64,000 bases of DNA from the NCBI RefSeq assembly GCF_904846215.1, contig NZ_CAJGZK010000010.1:47812-111811 (forward strand), written 5' to 3'. Origin of the DNA: Psychrobacter glacincola. Its GTDB lineage: Bacteria; Pseudomonadota; Gammaproteobacteria; Pseudomonadales; Moraxellaceae. Numbering within the stretch: position 1 is the first letter of the stretch; each line of letters starts with the position of its first letter. Below the pieces are notes generated by a model. It saw nothing but the letters and a program-made list of their open reading frames with translations, was not told the origin of the DNA and did not search any database. This document shows positions 1 through 8,363 of the stretch, piece by piece. Position numbers and translations under genes: made by a program.

Positions 1-670
1 CGCCCACTTCTAGTTCGCATACTTGCGCCACCATATGAGTCAAGAGTGCATAGCTGGCAATATTAAAGGGTACACCTAAAAATAAATCTGCTGAACGCTG
101 ATAGAGCTGGCAAGAGAGTTTATTGTCCGCGACAAAAAACTGGAACATCGTATGACAAGGTGGCAAGGCAACTTGCTCTGCTTCACTCGGATTCCAGCCA
201 GAAACTATCAAGCGCCGCGAGTTAGGATTGGTTTTTATTTGCTCAATCACTTGGCTGATTTGATCGACGCCATCGTCATTATAAACACGGTTGTCGCTGC
301 CATCTTCGCTTTTACTAGCACCATAATTACGCCACTGATGACCGTAAACTGGCCCCAAGTCGCCAGCAGGACGATTAAAGCGCGCTGTTTGCTCTGCCGT
401 CGCCCACTCATTCCAAATACGCACACCGTTCTCTTGCAAGTAATTGACGTGAGTGCTTCCACTTAAAAACCAAAGTAATTCATAAACGATAGATTTAAAA
501 TGGACTTTTTTGGTGGTTAGTAATGGAAAACCATCGGCTAAGTTAAAACGCAGCTGTGCGCCAAAATGGCTAAGCGTACCAGTTCCAGTGCGGTCACCTT
601 TTTCCGTGCCTTCGTTTAGAACTAAATGTAGCAAATCTAAGTAGGCTTGCTCGTTTTTATTGGTAATCAT
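1..670 (-). CDS. thyA: thymidylate synthase, 3' part cut off by the window edge
   Basis: Makes dTMP from dUMP with methylene-tetrahydrofolate in the cytoplasm. I translated the minus strand from the ATG at 668-670; it stays open for 223 residues to base 1. The start matches the family ([14 protein letters not shown], then [13 protein letters not shown]). The dUMP-binding and catalytic block [12 protein letters not shown] lies at residues 169-180 with Cys172 as nucleophile, followed by [20 protein letters not shown]. An insert relative to the short E. coli form lies around residues 90-135. The missing C-terminus is outside the window. It is the last gene of a minus-strand run lgt - DUF2971 - thyA; lgt-thyA adjacency is common in gammaproteobacteria, so the gene between them is the odd one. 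Confidence 0.95.
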   Translation of the reverse strand, partial: MITNKNEQAYLDLLHLVLNEGTEKGDRTGTGTLSHFGAQLRFNLADGFPLLTTKKVHFKSIVYELLWFLSGSTHVNYLQENGVRIWNEWATAEQTARFNRPAGDLGPVYGHQWRNYGASKSEDGSDNRVYNDDGVDQISQVIEQIKTNPNSRRLIVSGWNPSEAEQVALPPCHTMFQFFVADNKLSCQLYQRSADLFLGVPFNIASYALLTHMVAQVCELEVG

Positions 671-718
671 ATTTTTCAACTTCAATAAATATTTAAGAGA
701 TTTTAAAATTTAGCTATA

Positions 719-1459
719 TTAATTTTTATGACCAACTAACGATGATTTGTAAATTGGAATATCTAGTTTGTATGTGTCTTTAACAAGCTTTCGAATGGTA
801 TTTTCGAACCAGTCCGAACAGTTAGGATGCAATATAATTTTCTTAATCATTTCTCTACTATACTTAGCCGAAAGATGAATGCCAAGCCTGTCATTCCTTT
901 TTGCCACTGTAGCATCATTGTCGACCAATAAAAATCTTGCTTCTTTTTCAAAAGAAAAAGCGTGATGCTTATGAAATAAATAGAATCGAGGATATGTAGT
1001 TTTTGGATCTTTCGAATCATCATTATTGTTTCCAAGCCAAGGTCGAATAGTTTGATTGTCATAAAGCTCTTGAGCGTTAGCGGGCATATGATATTTAACT
1101 TTACCAACATAAGAACACATTGGATCTATTTTTGAGCCATGATAAGCAGCTTTGAAATCATGTTGCGTTGTCTGTATCGCTACAGCGTTGTCTGAGTTTC
1201 CGTAAGAGTTCCACATGGCATGCGTCTCTGGTTCATCTGCATACCAGCAACTTACGTAAATCCAATCTTTGGCAGTTGTAAGTTCTTCTTTTGTTAAAAA
1301 TGGATCTTCTGTACCATCAAATAAGTGTAAACCGTCTTCCCATTTGTCGCTAAAAAGGTTTGCTTTAGGAATAAATAAGCCTTCTTCTAACATAGAAATT
1401 AGCTTAATAAAGGGCATATATCGTGTTAACACAGCATAATATTCTATTGGCTCAATCAT
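719..1459 (-). CDS. DUF2971-like protein of unknown function
   Basis: A 246-residue soluble protein with no signal peptide. Residues 66-96 (WIYVSCWYADEPETHAMWNSYG, then AVAIQT) resemble the conserved 'fc.S....n..MW..Y....G.ai' signature of DUF2971, a family of unknown biochemical role; the assignment is by eye. A GGTG-type ribosome site sits just upstream of the ATG. The start is 11 bases after the lgt stop and the stop is about 48 bases before thyA, so it is probably co-transcribed with both. It looks AT-richer than lgt and interrupts the usual lgt-thyA pair, which suggests later insertion. I do not assign a function. Confidence 0.6.
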   Translation of the reverse strand: MIEPIEYYAVLTRYMPFIKLISMLEEGLFIPKANLFSDKWEDGLHLFDGTEDPFLTKEELTTAKDWIYVSCWYADEPETHAMWNSYGNSDNAVAIQTTQHDFKAAYHGSKIDPMCSYVGKVKYHMPANAQELYDNQTIRPWLGNNNDDSKDPKTTYPRFYLFHKHHAFSFEKEARFLLVDNDATVAKRNDRLGIHLSAKYSREMIKKIILHPNCSDWFENTIRKLVKDTYKLDIPIYKSSLVGHKN

Positions 1460-1470
1460 TGTTTGGCACC

Positions 1471-2355
1471 TTAATAAGCGGCTTGCTTACCCCAGTCATA
1501 GATACCGCGTTTGTAAGCATAAATTAGTAGGATAAAGCCAAGAATAATCATTGGCGCACTTAATATTTGTCCTTTAGTCATCCAGCCTAATAACACAAAC
1601 CCTTGATCAGCGTCTGGTTGGCGGAAGAACTCAATGATGAAGCGGCTGATACCATAGCCTAGTAAGAATACAGCGGTTGCAGCCATGCGTGGACGCGGCT
1701 TCGATGAATACCACCATAAGAAAATAAACAATAGCAGCCCTTCTGCAAAGGCTTCGTATAACTGCGATGGGTGACGCGGTAACACATACTGCCCATTGAC
1801 CTCAATCATCAACTCTTGCAGTTGTGGATTGCTTTGTAATTGCTCCATATCAAAGGCAGCGGCTTGCGGAAAGTAGGTCAGCCAGTTATAGCCACCGTCT
1901 GATACGCGTCCCCATAACTCACCATTGATATAGTTGCCAATGCGCCCAAATAATAAGCCTGTTGGTACGCAAGGTACGATAAAATCGAATACTTGGAAGG
2001 CGGTTTTCTTATATTTACGAGCAAAGAACCACATACCTACCATGACGCCGATAAAACCGCCGTGGAAAGACATGCCGCCTTCCCAAACTTTTAATAGATA
2101 AGCAGGGTTTTGTAATAGCTCACCAAACTGATAAAACAGTACATAGCCAATACGACCGCCCAAAATCACACCAAGCGCACCATAAAAGACCAAATCAGAC
2201 ACCATATCGGTGGTCCAATTGTCGCGTTTGCTGCTGCGATACCAAGCCAGACCAAAAGCGGCAGCGAATGCCAGCAAATACATCAAGCCATACCAGTGCA
2301 CGTCTACTGGACCCAAGGATAGCGCTACAGGATTATACTGAGGATGAATTATCAT
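1471..2355 (-). CDS. lgt: prolipoprotein diacylglyceryl transferase
   Basis: Transfers diacylglycerol from phosphatidylglycerol to the lipobox cysteine of prolipoproteins, the first lipoprotein maturation step, in the inner membrane. The 294 residues are of typical length with about seven hydrophobic segments. Visible hallmarks are HWYGLMY (20-26), SFHGGFIGV with the essential histidine near 98, the Lgt signature GRIGNYINGELWGR (137-150), RHPSQLYEA (194-202) and a late arginine in RFIIEFFRQPD. It heads the minus-strand run lgt - DUF2971 - thyA. The window also carries lnt (47.8 kb), the last enzyme of the same pathway, and at least two lipoprotein substrates near 19-21 kb. Confidence 0.97.
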   Translation of the reverse strand: MIIHPQYNPVALSLGPVDVHWYGLMYLLAFAAAFGLAWYRSSKRDNWTTDMVSDLVFYGALGVILGGRIGYVLFYQFGELLQNPAYLLKVWEGGMSFHGGFIGVMVGMWFFARKYKKTAFQVFDFIVPCVPTGLLFGRIGNYINGELWGRVSDGGYNWLTYFPQAAAFDMEQLQSNPQLQELMIEVNGQYVLPRHPSQLYEAFAEGLLLFIFLWWYSSKPRPRMAATAVFLLGYGISRFIIEFFRQPDADQGFVLLGWMTKGQILSAPMIILGFILLIYAYKRGIYDWGKQAAY

Positions 2356-2629
2356 AAAGGCGCCATAATTATTGGTAATAAATGCTGTTTATAATAGCAA
2401 GATTTGACCTTTGCGAACACTAGTGTCTGTGCAAAATAAAAGAATGTTAACGATTGCAGCAGCCATGGCACTTACAGTGTCTATATCCCAACGTCATGGC
2501 ACTCCTTCTAAAGCTAATCGCTACCATATTTATTGAAGTAAATTATCGAACCAGGTAAGTGAATGAATAGCAAAGCCCCAAAAAAACCGATAAGATGAAC
2601 AAAAGCGCATTAACTTCTAAGGAAACGTC

Positions 2630-4303
2630 ATGCACCCCAATGTATCATCACGATCACTTTTGCACGATAAAAAATTCGTTACCAAGGTTGATGTGCAAGC
2701 GCCAAACTTTAAGCCAAACAGATTACCCTTATCCTTATTATGTACAGTCGCATCAGGCTTAAGTTTTTTTGTGCCAGTGATGGTGCAAGCAGCAACCAGT
2801 AGTATCGAACAAATTACCATTTATCAAGGCTTAGCCAGTGTGACTCGTGCATTACCCATCAGTGGTACAGGAGAGCAGACACTGATTTTTTCCTGTCTTT
2901 CGCCTGCGATCGAAGCCGATAGTATTAGTGTGCAAGCACTGGGTAATGTCAATATCGGTGAAGTCAGTATCCAAACCTTGAGTGGCGAGCAAGCAGCGCA
3001 GTGCCAGTATCAAGGTGCCGCTAACGTACAGAGTCAGCAGAATAATCTAGCGGATATCAGTGCTGAATTGGAAGCTGCACGCCTGACCAAAGCCTATTTG
3101 CAAAATCTCACTAAAGTCACGCAAATCACTACTGCTGGTACCCTTGCTAATAATGCACGCGATTTAGAAACGCAAGCAGCCAGTATCAATAAAAAAATAG
3201 TAGAGCTGCAAAAACGAGAAGCCCGCGCCAATGATGATTTAAATCAGCTGGTCGCTGGCAGTACGACCTCGGTACAAAATACTGTTACCCAAGTCACTGT
3301 ACGTACCGCTAGCCGTTCTGCTAGTAGCGTTAAATTACATTATCAAGTACGCGGCGCCAGCTGGGAGCCGACTTATCAAGCGCGTTTAAATACTGATAAT
3401 AAACAACTCAATATCACCGCCTCTGCCATCATCGCCCAACAAACGGGTGAAAATTGGAATAATGTGCCGGTTATCTTAAGTACAGTCAATCCAAATCAAA
3501 CAACGACCAGCCAGCTACCGAGAGTCGAGCGCTTGTCCTTATATGAAGAAGAGCAAGCTAAAATGACTAGGTTTGCACAACCAATGATGGAAGGCGCACC
3601 AGTGTTGGTCGTTTCTGCTAGCGACAGTTATGGCGGTGCCGAAAACATGGCGCCGCTACCGAGCTTTACCGTTAGCAGTCAAAATAAAAATGGTATCACT
3701 GAGTATCGCTTGCCGCAGCGCGTGAGTATCCCTAGTGATGGCAGGCGCGTACGCACAGTGATAGATGAACAATCTGGCAGCAGCACGCTTTGGCTACGTA
3801 GTACACCGAGCGTTGAAGCTGCCGCTTACTGGTATGCGTCTGCGCCGTTTTTGACGCCAGCTTGGGCGGATGGCTCGTTGCAACTGTATCGCGACGATAA
3901 TTATGTTGGTCAGTCGCGCTATGATTACCGAAGTCTAAAAGAGCAGGGCATTGGTTTTGGTGTTGATCCGAGCCTGCTTGTGAAACAGCTGATTGATGCA
4001 GACAAAAAAGGTGATAAAGGCGTATTTAACCGTCAACAAACCAAAACCATCACCCAAGCTTATCAATTCACCAATCAGCATAATCGTAGTGTGCGTCTGC
4101 AAGTGTTGGGCGCAGAACCTGTGAGTAGCGACGACAGTATTAAAGTAACTGCAACGCATACACCAGGGATTAGCAAAAAAGATTGGAACGATAATAAAGG
4201 CATTGTAGCGTGGGAGTTTGATTTACCGAGTAAACAATCACAGGTTGTGCAGTCGATCTATCAAATTAGCTATCCTGCCGATAAAAAACTAAACACTAAC
4301 TAA
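2630..4303 (+). CDS. DUF4140/DUF4139 domain protein (MuiA-like), probably exported
   Basis: A 557-residue protein. Residues about 32-54 form a hydrophobic stretch ending VMVQA-ATS, a signal peptide with an unusually long N-region. The start at ATG 2630 is supported by an AAGGA site six bases upstream. The N-terminal domain (about 60-135, ITIYQGLASVTR) looks like DUF4140. A helical, probably coiled-coil stretch rich in Ala, Gln and Glu follows (about 140-205), then the large DUF4139 domain (about 215-550, with YQVRGASWEPTYQARL). Bacterial homologues are sometimes named mucoidy inhibitor A; the biochemical role is unknown. It stands alone with its own upstream gap and is followed 45 bases later by the NRDE gene. 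Confidence 0.75.
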   Translation: MHPNVSSRSLLHDKKFVTKVDVQAPNFKPNRLPLSLLCTVASGLSFFVPVMVQAATSSIEQITIYQGLASVTRALPISGTGEQTLIFSCLSPAIEADSISVQALGNVNIGEVSIQTLSGEQAAQCQYQGAANVQSQQNNLADISAELEAARLTKAYLQNLTKVTQITTAGTLANNARDLETQAASINKKIVELQKREARANDDLNQLVAGSTTSVQNTVTQVTVRTASRSASSVKLHYQVRGASWEPTYQARLNTDNKQLNITASAIIAQQTGENWNNVPVILSTVNPNQTTTSQLPRVERLSLYEEEQAKMTRFAQPMMEGAPVLVVSASDSYGGAENMAPLPSFTVSSQNKNGITEYRLPQRVSIPSDGRRVRTVIDEQSGSSTLWLRSTPSVEAAAYWYASAPFLTPAWADGSLQLYRDDNYVGQSRYDYRSLKEQGIGFGVDPSLLVKQLIDADKKGDKGVFNRQQTKTITQAYQFTNQHNRSVRLQVLGAEPVSSDDSIKVTATHTPGISKKDWNDNKGIVAWEFDLPSKQSQVVQSIYQISYPADKKLNTN

Positions 4304-4348
4304 AAACTTATACCAGTATTAGTACGAGTATTAATATCAAGGAATTCT

Positions 4349-5185
4349 ATGTGTATTGTCGCTATTGCTTGGCAGTTATTTGATGAGCTGCCTTTGGTTT
4401 TATTATCTAATCGCGATGAGTTTCTAGAGCGTCCGACAGAGCCACTACATCAATGGGAAGATAAGCCTATTTTTGCAGGACGCGATGCGCAAAGTGGGGG
4501 TACTTGGCTGGGTATTCATCAAGCAACGATGTCAGAAACACAGCAAGCACAATCAGCTACTTATCAAAGAAACGGTCGCTGGGCGGCAGTATTGAACTTT
4601 CGCGATGGTGTGCAAGCAAGTAATGATGAGCGCTCACGTGGTGAATTGGTTACCGATTTCTTGACCAATCACTTAAACCCGATGGAATTTGCACGGAAAA
4701 TCAGTCTGCAAAAATATGCTGGGTTTAATCTTATTATCGGTGATAGCAAACAGGCGGTTGTCGTTAATAACCGTGGTCATGCACCCACGCCACTATATGC
4801 AGGCTTGCACGTATTCTCTAATGGACAGCCAGAAGAGAGTTGGTTTAAGACAGAGCGTTTGCGTGGCAGGTTACGCCAAGAAATATTGCCATTGATTAGC
4901 GAAAATAGTGATGCAAGATACTGGCAAACCGCTGCTCTAGAGGTATTGTCCGATATGACTCAAGCACCTGCAGAAAATTTACCAGATACTGGTGTCGATA
5001 TAAAAGTAGAGCAAGCGCTGTCATCTATTTATATTGGAGGGGTAAATTTGTTAGGAGTTGCTAATGCCAATAATGCCATGCCAAGCTATGGCACACGCAC
5101 ACAAAGTATATTAACCTTACGCAAAAATACTGGCTCGGATACAGGTATTCAAGCTGAAATTGTCAGCCGTGAATGTACTCATTAG
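4349..5185 (+). CDS. NRDE / TANGO2-type protein
   Basis: A 278-residue cytoplasmic protein starting MCIVAIAW, as this family does: the N-terminal Cys2 and the SNRDEF motif at residues 20-25 define the NRDE (TANGO2-like) superfamily, related in fold to Ntn hydrolases. Further family-like blocks are GGTWLGI and RSRGELVTDFL. The eukaryotic homologue is implicated in heme or lipid handling; the bacterial role is not settled. AAGGA precedes the ATG by five bases. It lies 45 bases downstream of the DUF4139 gene on the same strand, so the two may be co-transcribed. The stop is followed by the convergent rppH terminator. Confidence 0.8.
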   Translation: MCIVAIAWQLFDELPLVLLSNRDEFLERPTEPLHQWEDKPIFAGRDAQSGGTWLGIHQATMSETQQAQSATYQRNGRWAAVLNFRDGVQASNDERSRGELVTDFLTNHLNPMEFARKISLQKYAGFNLIIGDSKQAVVVNNRGHAPTPLYAGLHVFSNGQPEESWFKTERLRGRLRQEILPLISENSDARYWQTAALEVLSDMTQAPAENLPDTGVDIKVEQALSSIYIGGVNLLGVANANNAMPSYGTRTQSILTLRKNTGSDTGIQAEIVSRECTH

Positions 5186-5207
5186 CGACTGATAAAACCA
5201 AAGCCTT

Positions 5208-5252
5208 CGACAAAAAAATACCTCTAGTGATGGTCAAATATCATTAGAGGTA
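5208..5252 (-). terminator. Rho-independent terminator of rppH
   Basis: Arms TACCTCTAGTGAT (5219-5231) and ATCATTAGAGGTA (5240-5252) pair over 13 bp with one G-T, with an 8-base loop. On the minus strand the stem is followed by a run of seven T, so it fits the end of rppH (stop at 5289). Confidence 0.8.
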
Positions 5253-5288
5253 TTCGTTATTACATGAACGCCGGCAAAATCAGCGACT

Positions 5289-5810
5289 TTATTCCATCAA
5301 CAAATGATTGTTTTGTTCTGGAATAATAAGTCCCTGTTGGAGCGGTAGTTCGGGCACCAATTCTTGCAAGGCGCGGCGGTATACCCCGCGTTTAAAGTGA
5401 ATCACTTGTCCAAGTGGATACCAGTAGCTGACCCATTGCCAGTTATCAAACTCTGGTTTCCCCTCATCAAAGCGGATGTGTTGGGTATTCGGCTCATCTA
5501 AGCGTAGCAAAAACCATTTCTGTTTTTGCCCAATACACAAGGGGTACTGCCCATGACGAACATAGCGTTTTGGCAGACGGTAGCGCAACCAATCTTGCGT
5601 AACCGCCAGCAAATCGACATGACGCGGATGTAGACCGACCTCTTCCCAGAGCTCGCGATACATCGCATCCATCGGCGTCTCCCCGCGGTCGATACCACCT
5701 TGAGGGAACTGCCAAGCGTTGTGACCAATACGTTTTGCCCACAGAACTTGCCCTTGTGTATTGGCCAAGATGATACCGACATTGGCGCGAAAGCCGTCTG
5801 CATCTATCAT
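5289..5810 (-). CDS. rppH: RNA pyrophosphohydrolase (Nudix)
   Basis: Removes pyrophosphate from the 5' end of triphosphorylated RNAs and so starts RNase E-dependent mRNA decay. The 173 residues match the family length. The start [15 protein letters not shown] is the family's, [14 protein letters not shown] follows, and the complete Nudix box (GX5EX7REUXEEXGU) lies at residues 38-60 with the metal-binding RELWEEVG. The C-terminal half keeps the RppH-specific pattern ([32 protein letters not shown]). Monocistronic: it converges on the NRDE gene and is followed by its own terminator. Function is confident by family. Confidence 0.95.
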   Translation of the reverse strand: MIDADGFRANVGIILANTQGQVLWAKRIGHNAWQFPQGGIDRGETPMDAMYRELWEEVGLHPRHVDLLAVTQDWLRYRLPKRYVRHGQYPLCIGQKQKWFLLRLDEPNTQHIRFDEGKPEFDNWQWVSYWYPLGQVIHFKRGVYRRALQELVPELPLQQGLIIPEQNNHLLME

Positions 5811-6336
5811 GACCTAACCTTTTAATTTGTGTAAAAATAGCTTATTTCAACACAGTACAGTAACAGCAATCATAATTATTATAGGGTGGCTGTTATCGAT
5901 ACTTTGGTAAAATAAGATTCATTACCGTCATTAAACCAAGAAACAAGCAAAATGTGTAACAGTATTTTGCTATAAAATGTTTCATAGCATTAATGATTTA
6001 AAATCAAGATGTTATGTTGCTATTTACAAGCAAACTTTTGTATGATTTTTAGCAAAATTATTTCGTTATCAAAGCTAGTGCTTTAAAGGCTAAAGGCTAT
6101 GAGCGCTTACTTAATAATACAAGTAATGACACAAGTTTTTGATTTATAAAATCTCATTTTGGCTTATGCTACACTAGTCGTATTCTGCTTATCTCAATCA
6201 ATCATAAAGTAACAAGTTGATAAAGCTGTTCTTATACATTGAGCCGATAATATTACATCAAGAAAAATGGGCTAATAAAAATGCATCAGCGATTTATCAT
6301 CTAGCTGTGACCAATTAAAACAAGGATCAATAAAAA
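5811..6336. other. intergenic region, divergent rppH / osmC-like
   Basis: 526 bases, strongly AT-rich. It must hold the promoters for rppH (leftward) and the OsmC gene (rightward), but I see no convincing paired -35/-10. An AAGGA ribosome site lies just before the OsmC ATG. No ORF with a plausible ribosome site, no hairpin of note and no copy of the 140-bp repeat. Confidence 0.5.
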
Positions 6337-6750
6337 ATGTCAGAATCTAAAGCAAGCGTTACGTGGCAAGAAAACAAGGCTTTTATGGGTATATCGCCAT
6401 CAGGTCATAATGTACAAATCGATGCCGATAAAGAAAAAGGCGCAAGCCCTATGGAGCTTATCTTATTGGGATTGGGCGGTTGTGCCAGCTATGATGTAGT
6501 GGCAATTTTACAAAAGTCGCGTCAAGAAGTAACTGACGTGCGTTGCGATTTGACCGCTCAACGTGCTGAAACCGTACCGGCTGTCTATACTGATATCCAT
6601 ATGCATTTTGTGGTGACGGGACAAGATGTCAAAGAAAGCCAAGTAGAAAAAGCCATCAAATTATCTGCAGAAAAATACTGCTCAGCCAGTCGAATGTTGG
6701 TACAAGGGGGGGTGAATATTACCCATGATTTTGAAGTTATCGCAGAATAA
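6337..6750 (+). CDS. OsmC family protein
   Basis: A 137-residue protein of the OsmC/Ohr superfamily, thiol-dependent peroxidases or related redox proteins in the cytoplasm. The two conserved cysteines are present: Cys49 in LGLGGCASYDVV and Cys115 in SAEKYCSASRML, the expected peroxidatic and resolving positions. The short N-terminus and the GASPMELILLGLGGC block resemble the YhfA-like branch more than Ohr. The ATG is preceded by AAGGA with an 11-base spacer. The next gene (MAPEG) starts 14 bases after the stop, so the pair is probably an operon. The substrate (organic hydroperoxide or other) cannot be told from sequence. Confidence 0.85.
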   Translation: MSESKASVTWQENKAFMGISPSGHNVQIDADKEKGASPMELILLGLGGCASYDVVAILQKSRQEVTDVRCDLTAQRAETVPAVYTDIHMHFVVTGQDVKESQVEKAIKLSAEKYCSASRMLVQGGVNITHDFEVIAE

Positions 6751-6764
6751 AGGCGAGTATATTG

Positions 6765-7190
6765 ATGAATTTATTCTTAGGATTGGTCTCTGATACCGCA
6801 GCATCGGCCATTTGGGCAATGGTGGTGGCAAGTCTGTTGCCATTAACGATGGCATTGACTGCAAAAGCTATTGGCGGTTTTAATCTGGCTGATAACGCCC
6901 ATCCGCGAGATTTTTTACAGGGCACGACGGGCCCTGCTGCACGTGCTAATGCCGCGCAGCAAAATAGCTATGAGACATTGCCGGTTTTTTTGGCAGCGGT
7001 GTTGGTAGCGATGCTGTTTTTTGTGCCACAGATCATTGTGAATACATTGGCGTGGCTATATGTGCTGATTCGTATCGGTTTTTGTGTTGCTTACATCACT
7101 AATTTGGCGATGTTCCGCTCGATTCTTTGGGGGCTATCGATTGCCTGCTGCCTCATGCTCTTTTACTTAGCGATTCGAATCAGTACCTAG
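6765..7190 (+). CDS. MAPEG family membrane protein
   Basis: About 141 residues with four hydrophobic segments (roughly 5-27, 65-82, 86-103 and 110-138). The MAPEG-like features are GPAARANAAQQNSYETLPVFLAAVL after the first loop and RIGFCVAYI near the end. The family includes glutathione-linked membrane enzymes, but bacterial members of this branch are uncharacterised. I chose the ATG at 6765 over the adjacent TTG at 6762 because AAGGCGAG sits at the right distance. It follows the OsmC gene by 14 bases, so a joint role in detoxification is possible but is only inference. Confidence 0.75.
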   Translation: MNLFLGLVSDTAASAIWAMVVASLLPLTMALTAKAIGGFNLADNAHPRDFLQGTTGPAARANAAQQNSYETLPVFLAAVLVAMLFFVPQIIVNTLAWLYVLIRIGFCVAYITNLAMFRSILWGLSIACCLMLFYLAIRIST

Positions 7191-7239
7191 CAGTATCTAA
7201 GTAATGATGATATTTATTCTAAAATACAAGCAGTTAACG

Positions 7240-8292
7240 TTATTGTTCGCTCATCTGTAGTGCACTAATGATAGCTGCTTTGTTTTTTTCTCTTTTAATA
7301 CTATCCCATAATATCTTCGCCTCGCTATAGCCTTTGGTGAGCATCGCTAACCACTGTTTATAACGACCGACCAATACGATATCGCTTTTTGCCTCGCCTT
7401 GCAAAAATTTAATCTGATGAGCAATCAGCGCTTGCCATAACAATGTCGTCTGATCATTTGAAATCTGACTATGTTCTCTATCAATTTGCGCAACCAAATC
7501 AGGACGGGTAACAGCCCCGCGTCCTAACATCAAGTGCCTTGTCCTTGCCTGCGCCATACATTTTTGTGCGTGCTCACTATTCCATATTTCACCATTGGCA
7601 ATTACTGGTATATCAAGGGTATTAAAGCTTTGAATCTTATCCCAATAGGCTGGCGGCTTATAGCCTTGGGTTTTTGTCCGCGCGTGAATGGTTAGCCAAT
7701 CAGCACCGCTCGCAGCAATAGCAGCTTTGATTTCATCCATGCGACTGGTATCGGTATAGCCCAAACGAATCTTTGCTGATACAGGAATATGAGCAGGCAC
7801 AGCTTGCCGCACCGCGCTGATAATCTGATACATGGTTTCGGGTTCATCCAATAATACCGAACCACCACGGTGGCTATTGACCGTCTTGGCAGGGCAGCCA
7901 AAGTTAATATCAATCGCCGGCGCACCAAGCTCACAAGCATAAGCGGCATTTTCTGCCATGAGTTGCGCTTCACTACCCAGTAGTTGAATATGAATCGGCG
8001 TACCAGATGCGGTCTTGGCATCGTGATGTAGCTCAGGCACATATTTATAAAACACATGAGCGGGCAATACATGCTGAGTCACACGGATAAATTCACTGAC
8101 CGACCAGTCGTAAGGGCGACCCAAGTCTGTCGCAATTTGCGTTAGAATTTGCCGCATCAATGGATCGGTTAAGCCTTCCATAGGGGCAAGGAGACGAACT
8201 GGACTCGCAAATAATTGCTGTAGGGTTGTTTGACGCTGTTGCATTGCTTGAGATAAAGCGTGAGACGACATATCAGGTTGTTGGTGGTTCAT
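7240..8292 (-). CDS. dusC: tRNA-dihydrouridine(16) synthase
   Basis: FMN-dependent reduction of uridine to dihydrouridine in the tRNA D-loop, NADPH-driven. The family blocks are LLAPMEGLTDPLMR (34-47), INFGCPAKTVNS with catalytic Cys133, SAKIRLGY, TIHARTKTQGYKPPAYWDKI, IPVIANGEIW and MLGRGAVTRPDL. The TEF/SEFIRV segment and the GQLL/IQLLG spacing match the DusC (U16) branch better than DusA or DusB. There is a roughly 30-residue N-terminal extension compared with E. coli DusC. It converges on the MAPEG gene; the upstream helicase reads in the same direction with a 71-base gap. Confidence 0.9.
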   Translation of the reverse strand: MNHQQPDMSSHALSQAMQQRQTTLQQLFASPVRLLAPMEGLTDPLMRQILTQIATDLGRPYDWSVSEFIRVTQHVLPAHVFYKYVPELHHDAKTASGTPIHIQLLGSEAQLMAENAAYACELGAPAIDINFGCPAKTVNSHRGGSVLLDEPETMYQIISAVRQAVPAHIPVSAKIRLGYTDTSRMDEIKAAIAASGADWLTIHARTKTQGYKPPAYWDKIQSFNTLDIPVIANGEIWNSEHAQKCMAQARTRHLMLGRGAVTRPDLVAQIDREHSQISNDQTTLLWQALIAHQIKFLQGEAKSDIVLVGRYKQWLAMLTKGYSEAKILWDSIKREKNKAAIISALQMSEQ

Positions 8293-8363
8293 GGCTTATT
8301 GCTTATTAATATAAAGTCGTTATAAATTAGCATCATGGAAGATTTCTAATGGCTGATAAAAGG

